Part shown: positions 18,843 through 28,887 of the stretch, piece after piece
Layout: each line of letters begins with the position of its first letter
How positions within the stretch are numbered: position 1 is the first letter of the stretch
From: Pseudeuparius sepicola
Taxonomy: Eukaryota; Arthropoda; Insecta; Coleoptera; Anthribidae
NCBI GenBank assembly: GCA_963920635.1
Contig: OY987301.1
Span: forward strand, 55,744,560 to 55,808,559
Direction: 5' to 3'
DNA length: 64,000 nucleotides
Made by a program: the position numbers and the translations under genes
The notes under the pieces: model-generated
Seen by the model: the letters and a program-made list of their open reading frames with translations, nothing else
The model's database searches: none
What the model was told of the DNA's origin: nothing

Positions 18843-20377
18843 TCGTCCCCAAAATGGGTCGTCAAAAAAATTATACGCTTCAGGCAAACAAAAATGGCGA
18901 ATAATAGGTATCCACAGCTATCCACAACATTTCAGATATATTAGATCAGTTGGGTAATTGAGATTATTTTACTACTTTAGATTTGGATTCTGGGTTTCAA
19001 CAAATTGAAATGACTCCAGAAGACCTTCAAAAAACTGCTTTTTTCACTGACAGTGGTCATTTTGAATATGTACGAATGCCTTTTGGTCTTAAGAACGCGC
19101 CATCAAGTTTTCAGGGAGTTATGGACAATGCACTAATGAGGATTTAAAACAAAAAGTGTTTAATTTATATGGGCGACATTATTATTGTTAATGTTATTTC
19201 CAGTCAAACTGTAGTTAAAAGAAAATATTTTAAAATTCCTGTTCCTTTTAATTTTGAAACTGCAATGCAAGTACTTTTCATATCTCTTTATTACAGTAAA
19301 TATATATTCGAAGAAAATAAAACTTATTATATTGAAAACAATCCAGAGTTTCCAATTTTAGAAATGTTTATTTTTTTGTTCTCAGACAAATATTTCCAAA
19401 TAGCAATTTGTCAGAACATTGTAACTACACCAGACGAAGATCAAATACCTATATTAATAGATCAGTAATTTCATTCAGGCAAGACAAATTTACATCGAGG
19501 AATAAACGAAAGAATTAGACGCATTAAACAAAATTGGAGAGGACTAACTAAAGACGTTGAAACGTTTATTCGGCAATGCAAGATCTGCCAAAAGACAATA
19601 ATTTGTAGACCAAATTTGGACAGTCTCATAGTGATTAATGAAACCACTAAAACTCCTTTCGATAGAATAAATATTCTTTAAATCCCAGTGAAAAATAATA
19701 ATCCTTACTATAAGAACTGACTAAATTTACCCAAACTTATGCACTTCCCAATAAAATAGCGAGATCCGTAGTAGACGCTCTTTTCAACATTTTGGAACTC
19801 CTTTGAGAATCCATTGCGATGTAGGTAAAGAATTTAATAATCAATTAATGAAATATCTTTGTAACTGAAATGATACGCGCATGCAGTACAGAAAATCCTA
19901 ATGAGCACCCGTTTCAAATGCTTCCTTACGCTTGTATATAATTCTATAAATAAAACACTGGCTTTACTCCTTATGAATTGTTGTTCGGTCGCACCTCGTC
20001 TCGACCTCTAGAAGTTTTGTATAATCAGCAAGAATTAATCTCTAAATACGTTGGTGATTTAAATAATAAAATTAAGCATTATTATGAAGTGGCGAGGAAG
20101 CGCACGGATATGCTCAAGCACAAAGCAAAACCGCAATTTGATACACACGCTGCGGAACAGCGACAATTTCGCTTATTTATTAGGAGAAAAGATTTGTGTC
20201 AAGCAGTCCCAAATAAAAAATAAACTAGCTAACAAATTTAATGGACCCTATAAAATTAAAGATATTTCTACGAATTCAGCTTTGCTACATAACTCAATTA
20301 CTAATCAAACTACAAAAATCAATTTTGATATACTAAATAAATGTCATGGACTAGGAGAAGAACTAACGATAAAATAA
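18843..20377 (+). pseudogene. pol: rest of the old element's pol: reverse transcriptase and integrase remnants
   Basis: Directly after the target duplication the interrupted RT resumes with a VVPKM-type motif, then [14 protein letters not shown] and the [13 protein letters not shown] motif near 19070-19110. The catalytic motif is altered (YMGD-like near 19170). Most of RNase H is deleted. Integrase follows: a zinc-binding segment (RQCKICQK near 19575), a heavily mutated core, a TPYELLFGR motif near 19970, and a C-terminal beta module ending at 20377. Several frameshifts and stops are present. Confidence 0.65.
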
Positions 20378-20506
20378 TTATTTTAAATTCCAATTGAAAA
20401 TAATATCGTCCCTGGCAATATTTCATTAGCTCACTGTTCATCTAAAGATTTGGAAATGAGTGCAAAAATTTGGTCACGTAGATGAACTAAACAATCAAAA
20501 TAGTCT

Positions 20507-22053
20507 AGGGGCCACACTAGTGACCACTGTTGCACGGAGGTGTAGAGAATTTATCTTTAAAACTGAGTTGCTGGATGTCTAAGGCTGAGTTTTGGCTTGG
20601 GTACGCGTTTCTGGTATTGGGAGGTTTCTCCCGATATGGCGGCCAAGATGGCTGCCTGACCCATATGTAGTTTTATCAGAAAATGGCCTATATTTTAAAC
20701 TTTGCATCATCTGTAGAAGCAAAAAGCATAAAGGTGATGACTTTCTTTGACTGTTGTTGTCAACTCGATCTGATGATAATGTCATCATTTGGTTAAAAAA
20801 CGTATCCCAAAGTGTAGGTCTCTGTTATTTTGAAAGCTTAGGCGGCTCTTTTCTAGGTCTTGTCTATCACAGAATTTATTGTCAAGGTGAAAGTCATACT
20901 GTTTAATCTCATTTGCTAATTGTTCTGCAGTATCATTTAAACTATTAGAAGAAAAAAATTTCTGAACAATTTTTTCCGTACTTATCTTGAAGGAGGATAC
21001 GGGCTGGGACTTTGATCGTTCTTTTGGATATGCAGATGTTACATCTTCGTCAAAATGTCTGATAAGAAGAATTTTCATCTGCCTATTTGAAAGTTTATTT
21101 TCCAGCTGACACATGAAATTAATAAAGCCAGTAATTTCAGACAGTCCATAACCATTTTAAAAAAAGTCTAGGGCATCAATTATTTTTTGAAATCCCCCTG
21201 TAATTATGCCGTGTGGCTAACAAAAACTTGTCTGTCCTTTTCTTTCCACACACCCGATATAATTGAACATCACCTTTATACTTTTTGCTTCCACAGATGA
21301 TACAAAGTTTAACTTGCCTATGACACTGCTTTTTTTGTCCATTTCCAGTGCCTTTGGTGCGATTTATGGAAGGAGAACTCTCAGAGTTTTGCTTTCTTCT
21401 TATGCTTTGTGCGCGTAGACATTATTTTTCGTACGAGTCAAGATAATAATACACTTTTCCATCTTCTAATCTTTTCTATAAATCGACATCGACATCATCA
21501 GTCAGAAACATCAATTAATTTTTCTCTCCCATTTAACAGTCCCAATGTATTTTTTTACCGGTATTTTCCTTTTCACATAAAACACAAAGGCGAGATAAAC
21601 TGGTTTTCTTCCGTTTGTTTGATGCTGGTGTTAGTTGCACTCCTTCAATTTTTTGTCTATTTAGTCAAACAGTTTTCTAAAATTCTGAAACAAAACAAAA
21701 CACTATTAAAAATCAGACCTTTTACGACTCTAAACAACAAAAATTACATATATTTCACTAAAATATGATGTTATTTCTATCAATTTTAATGCATCTAATG
21801 AAAAATAATCTACTGATCAATTTTAGTCCTTTCCGATTTTGAGCTAGGAGCAATAGTTTCCGAAATATGGGCCATTTTCTGATAAAACTACATATGGGCC
21901 AGACAGCCATCTTGGCCGTCACATTGGGAGAAACCTCCCCATACCACAAACGCGTACCCAAGCTAAAACGTATCCTTAAGCATATAGAAACTAAGTTTTG
22001 AAAAGAAATTCTCTATACACCTCCGTGCAACTGTCGTCACCAATGTGGCCCCT
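20507..22053. mobile_element. DNA transposon with long terminal inverted repeats, inserted in the old retroelement
   Basis: The left terminus aggggccacactagtgaccac and the complement of the right terminus (aggggccacattggtgacga) begin a TIR of about 200 bp that continues through the tgcacggaggtg, acgcgttt, gggaggtttctccc and ttatcagaaaatggcc segments. It separates pol and env of the older element. A target duplication could not be resolved, so the superfamily is open. Minus-strand coding remnants lie between the TIRs. Confidence 0.75.
20785..21420 (-). pseudogene. coding remnant inside the long-TIR transposon
   Basis: A minus-strand ORF at 20785-21114 (109 residues, MCQLENKLSNRQMKILLIRH...) and a preceding frame up to about 21420 with a Cys-rich stretch (KLCIICGSKKYKG, YRVCGKKR) look like pieces of a transposon protein with a zinc-binding region. 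No DDE motif set was recognised, and the frames are separated by stops. It may be a decayed transposase or an accessory gene. Confidence 0.4.
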
Positions 22054-22439
22054 CCACTAAAATAAGTCAGGTGAAATAGCAGTTCTCCAACTTCCGACAA
22101 GAAATATTTATTATTTAATAACTAAAGAATTTTTATATTATAAACCAACTTAGGCTAATTTATTTAATTGCTTAAAGAAATTACGAAAAATTTGCCTGGA
22201 GAGCACTGATGAAAAAGATATAGTTATAGCTAGCCCCAAGTTAGCTTGTGGATTAGATAAATTAGACTGGGACAAAGTTCTCCCTATGATCAAATATATT
22301 TTCAAAAATACTGTTATTAAAATAATTGTTATATCGAACCAAGTTCCTAATTCTGATTTTCTTTGTTCGCTACCACTATGGCACAATATACACTGCGACC
22401 AATTAATAACACCATAGGCGTGTTCTATCAAAAGTAATC

Positions 22440-23935
22440 TGGAGTCAAAATTTCTAATGACAAGTGGAGTTTATTAGTGTATATGATATTTCATCTCTGA
22501 AAACAACATTTGAAAATAATAACAAAATTTTAGAAAATACGCAATTTATAATTCAACCAAAAGACTTACGAATGGTGGCCTTTCTAAGCGAAGTTAAATC
22601 ACATATCACTTTATCAAATCAACTTTCCGAAAACATTGCGCTTAAATTTGAAGAATTAACTCTTGATGTAAGAATATATAAAACAAGTTTAATTAATGAT
22701 TTAGGGTCGGTATGGAAATTATTACCGGAAATTTAGATGCTTCAGAATATTACAACGATTGTATTGACAAAATTAACAGAGACGAACGCGAATTGGAAAA
22801 GTTAATGAATAAACAAATTTTAGTAACTACTTCACTTATCAAAAATTTTAATGACTCTATCGATAAATTACAAATTCATGAAATTACTTTTAATAATGAC
22901 ATAAAAAAAATAAAATTATATTTAAAACATTTCTGACAATTTAAACTATTACACTGCAAAATTACAAGTTCTAGAGATGACCGAAAAACTTCTAGAATCC
23001 TATACCTTTATCGAAATCAATATAAATGGCATTCTAAACTCTATTACTTTTGCAAAGCTACATATCATTCACACGTCAGTTGTAACTCCTGAAGACTTGG
23101 TTCATCATTTGCAAACAATCGCAACTAAAAGCTTTTCAAACAGAAAATAGTGGTGTACTCTTTATAGAATATATCCTATTCCAATTTTTGACAATAAATC
23201 TGAATTTTACCTTATGGTATCTACGGATACTAAATATGTAGCAAAAAGCGATGACCCAGCTCTCTAAGCAATTCTTTATGATATAATATTTTTTTAAAGA
23301 ACTTGCATTCGATTATTTATTAATGTGAAAAGATTTATATCCTACCCCTATTGACTCACACTTAAGATGTGAAGATCAGTTACTAGAGGCAACCTATCTT
23401 TGCTAGAGGTAAAAACCAATTTACTTAATACTTGTGACATCGTCACAATTTCAATTGAAAATTATAATGTACAATGAATTCAACAGAATCAATGGTTAAT
23501 AATTTTAAGTGAAATATTTCCTATAACCATTAAGTGTGAAAATCAAAATCCTTTGACTATAGTGCTAGACAAACGTTAAATTGTAACGTTAAAATCTGTG
23601 CATTGCCTATATTTGAGGTACTAAATTTCAAACGAAAAATTTAAATCGATACAATCAAACAAAAAGGTTTATCCGATTAATATACCATTTGAATGTTGCG
23701 AAAAATTCGAAATAAAATAAAGTTTCCTGATCTAAAACCTTTACAATTAAATAAATTTAATTATGGCGATTTAACTGTCGTGAAGCATAAATTAGACGAA
23801 TACGCAAAGGATCTTGATAATATTATTAATGAACCAACTGTAAATAAGTATACACTATATACTAACTTATCTATCTATTGCTTTAATCATACTTTTAATT
23901 ATTGTTTATTTTTATTTTAAATGTAAAAAGTCTAG
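22440..23935 (+). pseudogene. env: envelope-like (fusion-protein-type) gene remnant of the old element
   Basis: Plus-strand frames at 22464-22736 and 22712-22936 overlap with a shift, and both resemble the ectodomain of errantivirus envelope proteins, which are related to baculovirus F fusion proteins: a helical, Asn/Glu/Lys-rich region. A later frame at 23693-23920 ends in a hydrophobic stretch (residues about 48-75) like a membrane anchor. Between 22937 and 23690 the sequence is broken by many stops. The gene is dead by multiple frameshifts and stops. Its position after integrase and before the polypurine tract fits an envelope gene. Confidence 0.55.
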
Positions 23936-24149
23936 AAACATTAAAATAGGCATTACTACCACTAGCAATTGAGATGATCCTCTACAAACCCCTAGAACGT
24001 TTTTCAAAATTTAAGAAAATTTGTTGCTATCAAAAGAAGACCTTATAGATTAGATGAACCTCTCGAAGAAAAATAAATCGAATTAAATGTTAATACTGAA
24101 AGTTATGCCTAATTTAATGTCAAAAATTTTTTTAATATAAGGGGGAAGG

Positions 24150-24912
24150 TGTTATATCCGCCCTCAAGCATCACCTTGATCTTAACCTTGTTTTTACCCT
24201 TGATCCTGTTTACTGTTTTGACATTATGTTCTCATTCACTATTGTTCAAAATGCTTACTATAAAGATATCATTTTCCATTGTATATTGTTCTAGAATGAT
24301 TACTATACTAAAATCGAGCAACTCTTACGCCTGGCGTAAACAAGAGCACGTGCGTTGAGATATTCGCCAAGGCGGCACTGCGGCACGACCTTTATTTATT
24401 TTTAGGTTTACAATTGTTTACATCAAAATATTTCGGAAAAAAATTATTGGCTTCATTAAAATGGCTCAAAACATCGATAAAATTATTTGTGACAGTGTCT
24501 AAATAGCTGAAAACAACAAGATATAAAACCGCATTACTACACTTTTGCGATCGAGTACGCCCCTGTTGCCGAGTCGGGTGAAATTTTATAGTCTACCGAC
24601 CAATCGCGGAACGTCATTGAACACGTGGTTTTATTTACGCCAGGCATAAGGATTGCTCGATTTTAGTATAGAACAAATCATATTCCTTTTAAGTATTGTT
24701 AAAACTTGCTTACTGCAAGAATTGCAGAATTTTATCTTCTCTTTGTGTGTTATATTCTTTTCCCATGAGAACTAAAACAGTTCAGCATAACAGATCTGTA
24801 TAAATAGACCTAGTAAGTAAAAATGTAACCAGTTTAGTCTTCTCTGTGGTCTGTCTAAGTAAAAACAACTAGCGTTATCGAAATAGAGTTTTTTAAAAAT
24901 TCTTGGTCTTCA
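24150..24912 (+). repeat. right LTR of the old element, split by a MITE
   Basis: It begins tgttatatccgccctcaagc after polypurine tract gggggaagg. It matches the left LTR up to gaatgattacta, is interrupted by the MITE at 24306-24668, and resumes gaacaaatcatattcc. A TATAAATA box lies near 24797. The 3' boundary, near a CA at 24911-24912, is approximate. Confidence 0.65.
24306..24668. mobile_element. MITE in the right LTR, 363 bp
   Basis: TIRs tactaaaatcgagcaactct / complement extend about 45 bp, including the acgcctggcgtaaa and cacgtg segments. They are flanked by TA at 24304-24305 and 24669-24670. The left LTR shows the uninterrupted target (gattactagaac), which confirms the insertion point. 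Confidence 0.9.
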
Positions 24913-25149
24913 TGTCGCCATATCTACTGCTTATAACAGCATGTTTAAACGGGAATGGGACAACTCGCCGCGTCCGACTCGCCGCGGCCGACTCGCCGCG
25001 AATCCATTTCGCCGCAGGCCCAACCCGCCGCAACAAAAATTTTTGATTTCAAAAAGAGGTAGTTGAATATGAAATTCAGTTAGAGGCCTGTAAGGTCTAC
25101 TTTAGTGCCGATTTTGAGGAAGTTTAATGAGTAAGCTAAGTGTCATGGC
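24913..25149. repeat. spacer with a CGCCGCG minisatellite-like patch
   Basis: At 24963-25030 the word actcgccgcg recurs three times, followed by variants (ttcgccgcag, acccgccgca). It is strikingly CG-rich between AT-rich neighbours. No gene is seen. The patch lies between the old retroelement and the Polinton. Confidence 0.5.
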
Positions 25150-25155
25150 TGCGTA

Positions 25156-25257
25156 AGTAGTTAAGTAAAGCGGATCCTGGCTCAAAGATGGCCGCCATAT
25201 GTGAGCCAGCTTCCGCATAAGGGTTTTTGAGCCAGGATCCGCATAGGGTTTTCGGGG
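25156..25257 (+). repeat. left terminal inverted repeat of Polinton-1
   Basis: About 102 bp matching the complement of 44369-44475, apart from a 6-bp length difference near 25232 and two or three substitutions. It contains internal inverted arms gcggatcctggctcaaa (25170-25186) and tttgagccaggatccgc (25226-25242), 17 bp each, able to form a hairpin with a loop of about 39 bases. Confidence 0.92.
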
Positions 25258-25293
25258 ATAAAATCTAGCGGTGGGGGGGATTTGTGTGGGGGG

Positions 25294-25320
25294 ATCCCCT
25301 CCACTTTTTTTAGTATATAT
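25294..25320 (+). promoter_or_regulatory. C-rich 14-mer and TATA-like box upstream of the OB-like gene
   Basis: atcccctccacttt at 25294-25307 is followed by tatatat at about 25314-25320; the start codon is at 25388. The same 14-mer (A or C at one position) recurs upstream of the genes at 30398 and 32533. Confidence 0.6.
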
Positions 25321-25387
25321 TTCGATGGTTGATTGGTAAAGTAGTACATAGTTCTCACTTTTAACTTAACTAAATAAGATTAAAAGT

Positions 25388-25708
25388 ATGGCATCGTTTG
25401 TGACCCATTTAAATAACAGTTTGTTCCTGAAGAAATTCATTAGGGTCCAAGATTTGGAAGTCAACCGAAAGTTTGAGGTACATGCATTTACGAAAATAAA
25501 CACCAAGTTCGGCGAGAAGATATCCTTGGAATTCGACGATTTCAAAACAATTTTACCGCAAAGGTTCACGGTAGAATTTACAGAAGAACGAATTGAGCAA
25601 GTAAACAAGGACATTTTCAACGGGCGAAAGTATTATCTTATTAGTTATGGACCTGTCGGGAAAACAACTAATATTCAATTTTCCGTCCAAGAACCGGAAC
25701 AGCTATAA
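25388..25708 (+). CDS. small conserved Polinton protein, possibly OB-fold
   Basis: 106 residues starting at the first ATG after the promoter. It shares VQDLEVNRKFEV, TKFGEKISLEFDDFKTILPQ, RFTVEFTEERI and GPVGKTTNIQF with the protein at 3193-3489, so it is a real, conserved Polinton gene. The alternating beta pattern with an FKTILPQRFT core could be a small beta-barrel that binds nucleic acid. That would suit a replicating element but is inference. It is the outermost gene at the left end and reads inward. In the truncated element its counterpart is outermost at the right end, also reading inward. Confidence 0.75.
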   Translation: MASFVTHLNNSLFLKKFIRVQDLEVNRKFEVHAFTKINTKFGEKISLEFDDFKTILPQRFTVEFTEERIEQVNKDIFNGRKYYLISYGPVGKTTNIQFSVQEPEQL

Positions 25709-26953
25709 AAATACTTTGGAGTCTCACATTCGAAAATTACAGAAACTAAAATATGAAATTGATATATATGAAATTAATAAGAACTTTAAACAATTAAAAA
25801 TAAAATATATATAGCATAAGAGATGTTTCATTTCTTCTACCCATAGTAAATTAATAAAATAACAAACTACCCAGCAGGTGTACAACAAAGTAATAGTATA
25901 AAAAAAGTGCAAAACTGAAACTTGAATTAAAACCAAACACAATTTTTTCTTGCAGCTTGATGTAGCTCCAAACAAAAAATAATAATGCCTAATGATAAAA
26001 ATTCTAACAAAAATAATAATTTCTGTGCCCTCTAAGGAAGTCCATACATAGTCCCCATGCAAATTCCCCATGTAAAGTCCCCATTTTAAGTCCCACTTAA
26101 GCCGCAAGTCCCCATTTTAAGTCCCACTTAAGCCGCCCACTTTAGACGCCAACTTTCGACGCCAACTTTCGACGCCAACGTCTCAGTTGGATGCAGTACT
26201 TTTATAAGGATCTACTAAGTAGGAGGAAGCTTTTCAGTTCCCACCTACAATTCTATAAACAGCCAATCCAGCGCAGATAGTGACTCGAACCATTTTTGGC
26301 ATAATTCCAGAGAAAGTTAACCCTTTCAGAGTTTTACACCCGACCGTTCAAATTAGTTACACCTTCACCTGGTTTTAGTACCTTGAATCTTTTTGTGCCG
26401 AGTCAACAAAAATGCAGACAAGTTTGCCCCCTTTTACTTTTATAGCAGGCTGTTCACATTCTTTAGACTTTCACCTGTTTCTAAATCTTCTTGCGCGACC
26501 CTTCCTTCAAGGGATAATCTTACATAACAATGATCCACTTTTAAATGTTTTTTGTCAGACTTTTTTTTTATAGTCCTGTAAATGGCATGTTATAAAAATT
26601 TACTGCCTGGTAGTTTTATAGCAGACTGTTCAAATTATTTAGATTTTCACCTGCTTGTAAATCTTCTCGTGCGACCCTACCTGAGATTTTAATAAAAAAA
26701 GGCTTTCAATGTTAAAACTTAAATGAGAATATTTTGCTGTTATTGTTATTTTGATAAAAAAAACTGTGTACATTATTAATATTCCACTTAAAATTCCTCG
26801 ATAAAAATATTGCTTTAAAGTGGGTTAGTAAGGAATAGGTAAACAAAACTAAACAAGAAACCAGTATATAAATAAAACAAACTAAAATTAATTAATGTTT
26901 TGTTTTATTAAAATAATTCATATATTTTGTTACAATAAACTTATATACAAATA
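25709..26953. repeat. non-coding Polinton segment with direct repeats
   Basis: No supported gene. Two 31-bp direct copies (aagtccccattttaagtccc...) start at 26075 and 26106, followed by three copies of a gacgccaact word (26156-26179). Two imperfect copies of about 75 bp (ttatagcaggctgttca-type start, ctaaatcttcttgcgcgac-type end) lie at about 26441-26515 and 26613-26685, with a more diverged third near 26340. Confidence 0.5.
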
Positions 26954-27481
26954 TTAGCACTGTCGTTGTCTGCGTAGACGGTCGAACCAGCCTTCATAAT
27001 ATGCATAATTATAAGTCGTTCGATTTCGTATTATGTCCTCATTATTCGCAAATCGAAAATACCCTGCCACATAGCCAGATTCGTATTCGATTTGACGCTG
27101 ATGATTAAACCACCCTGCGTAGTACGCCTTATTATATGCAATGATATCAGATTTAGCCATGTAAATGTCATTAGCGTTCGCAAAACACTGACCGTATCTG
27201 ATCCATCCATCTTGATATCCTGCACCATATTGAACTTTATCCATTTTCACGTCACCCTCCAGAAAACGCCTATTCTTACCAGCCTGATGATCAAACCATC
27301 CCGCGTATAAACCTTCATTATAGTGCCTCACATGAGTGTCCCTTAATCGCCTAATTGGATTTGCGTTTTCTTCCGTTTTCCACTGACTATACGAACTCCA
27401 TCCTGCACTGTATCCATCATCTGTCACTTTTCTTTTATTCTGAGAATACATCTCAACGAGTGTTATAAACTTTTGCCACAA
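26954..27481 (-). CDS. six-motif Gly-Trp/Tyr repeat protein (novel)
   Basis: 175 residues; the Met at residue 11 is an alternative start. Three tandem pairs of a short aromatic motif are visible: type A near residues 23-34 (GYSAGWSSY), 85-98 (GYQDGWIRYGQ) and 133-145 (GYVAGYFRFA); type B near 54-66 (LYAGWFDHQ), 116-128 (YYAGWFNHQ) and 157-169 (YYEGWFDRL). The spacers are charged. No signal peptide or membrane helix is apparent. A TATAAAAG box on the minus strand (complement of 27555-27562) lies about 75 bp upstream. The family was not recognised; the periodicity suggests a small repeat fold or a binding array. Confidence 0.7.
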   Translation of the reverse strand: MWQKFITLVEMYSQNKRKVTDDGYSAGWSSYSQWKTEENANPIRRLRDTHVRHYNEGLYAGWFDHQAGKNRRFLEGDVKMDKVQYGAGYQDGWIRYGQCFANANDIYMAKSDIIAYNKAYYAGWFNHQRQIEYESGYVAGYFRFANNEDIIRNRTTYNYAYYEGWFDRLRRQRQC

Positions 27482-27554
27482 TTATCTAACTGAAGCAATA
27501 TTTAATTCTTTGTATTGAATTGAATTTAGTGAATTTTGTTAAGGATGTGGCTGC

Positions 27555-27562
27555 CTTTTATA
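27555..27562 (-). promoter_or_regulatory. TATA box of the repeat-protein gene
   Basis: The complement reads TATAAAAGGCAGCC. The TATAAAAGGCA core recurs at 30339 upstream of another Polinton gene. Confidence 0.6.
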
Positions 27563-27867
27563 TTTAACGTAAGCATTGCCTATCCCCACTCAACAGCGTT
27601 GTCGTCTAATTAGAAAATAGAGCAATTTGAAGTAGAAAATTTTTTGGCAACGCCGAAGGGGTGGAGTTACCCCCACTCCCACCAGAGCAAAGTTAACGCC
27701 TAAATTAAAAAGTAGCAACGTTGAGAGCCATCCCCACCAACGCATTCATTTTAAAATCTACAAAAGGGTGTAGAAATTCAGCAAAAGCATCAGTTTTCTA
27801 AATTTTGTTGAATTGTGTTCGAGTTTTGTCGTGTGTTATTTTTAAATTTATTACTTTGCTTATAATT

Positions 27868-28887
27868 ATGAGTGTGTTCCAAACTAAGGCGATTGTCCAC
27901 TACAATGCTGTTGTGAGGGTAAGTCAAAACTTATTTTTTTATAATTATTAAATACGTTATTTCAATTTGCTTCGAGAAACTATTTTGCTTTTTCGCATCA
28001 GAAAATTTTTAGCCAACTTTTTTCTTGTTAGCCGCAAGTTGGAGATTTTCTTATGCGAAAAATATTTTTTTATTTGCGATATACTAACATTCAATAATTA
28101 TTATAGTCACCATCTGCTTATAATCTCATCGAGACGCTTGCGGCAGAGGGGTCAGTTGAAAATTCATCTGAAGAAAACAATGTTGAGCATGTAAGTAGAC
28201 ATGTTTATGAATTCTAACAAATAATAAATGTTTATCTTATACTTATAGTATTCCGAAGTGGACGATGAAAGCATTAGAAGCGCAACATCGTTTGCTGTGT
28301 CGCAGATCGAGCGTGAGCTGGCACATGAACAATCGGCATATGTACAGCCTGCACAACCTACCGAATCGGCACATGTGCAGCCTGCGCAATTGACATATGT
28401 ACAGCCTGAACAACCCGCACCTGAATATTCGGCACATGTGCAGCCTGCGCAATTGACATATGTACAGCCTGAACAACCCGCACCTGAATATTCGGCATAT
28501 GTACAGCCTGCAGGGCATGCGTCGCCTGCTCAGTCTGAGCAAACCCACCGGCAGAACGTCTCCAGTCCTGTGAGGACTGTTGGGAAAAATATGGAGACGT
28601 TGAGAGCGGTTTATAACAGGGGGCGCCGCACAAACAGGTTTCCGGATGACAGCTTCGATTTTGAAGATCCAGCAGCTGGAGGACGTCACAATTTGGAACT
28701 TAATAAAGTGCTGGAAGATAATGTTATCGTCTTACAGCTTCAAAGTAATAAGCTGGCCAAAAACAAGGCTGGTTTAAAAAATAAAATAGATAGGTTAGAT
28801 AAATTAAGAAAAATTTTAGTAAATAGGATTAGTATAATAGAAATAGATGAAGCGCGTGTGAATAAAATATTAACTAGTTATAAGTAA
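27868..28887 (+). CDS. spliced Polinton gene, three exons, Pro/Gln repeats and coiled coil
   Basis: Exon 1 is 27868-27918 (MSVFQTKAIVHYNAVVR), donor gtaagt; exon 2 is 28107-28190 (SPSAYNLIETLAAEGSVENS...), acceptor attatag, donor gtaagt; exon 3 is 28249-28887, acceptor acttatag. All junctions are phase 0 and the joined frame gives about 257 residues. Exon 3 has a Pro/Gln-rich repeat region, including two nearly identical 21-residue copies encoded by 63-bp repeats at 28368-28430 and 28431-28493 (HVQPAQLTYVQPEQPAPEYS), and ends with a charged helical region (LEDNVIVLQLQSNKLAKNKA...) likely to form a coiled coil. The layout, flexible repeats plus an oligomerising end, could be a fibre, scaffold or regulatory adaptor. 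No family was recognised. Confidence 0.7.
28368..28493 (+). repeat. 63-bp tandem duplication inside the spliced gene
   Basis: Two copies of 63 bp begin ggcacatgtgcagcctgcgc at 28368 and 28431. They preserve the reading frame, and shorter partial units (catatgtacagcctg) flank them. Confidence 0.85.

Larger units (their letters stand above)
11512..24912 (+). mobile_element. degenerate errantivirus-like (Ty3/gypsy with envelope) element
   Basis: The element is bounded by related LTRs beginning tgttatatcc (11512 and 24150). In order it holds gag remnants, an aspartic protease remnant, reverse transcriptase split in two, an integrase remnant, and an envelope-like remnant before the second polypurine tract. 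Stops and frameshifts break all genes. It is split by the younger Ty3/gypsy element (13494-18838), a DNA transposon (20507-22053) and a MITE (24306-24668). The right boundary (about 24912) is approximate. Confidence 0.75.

Noticed and set aside
28243..28689. Minus-strand ORF of 148 codons with repeated motifs
   Set aside because: It is the antisense of exon 3 of the spliced plus-strand gene; its repeats mirror the 63-bp duplication.
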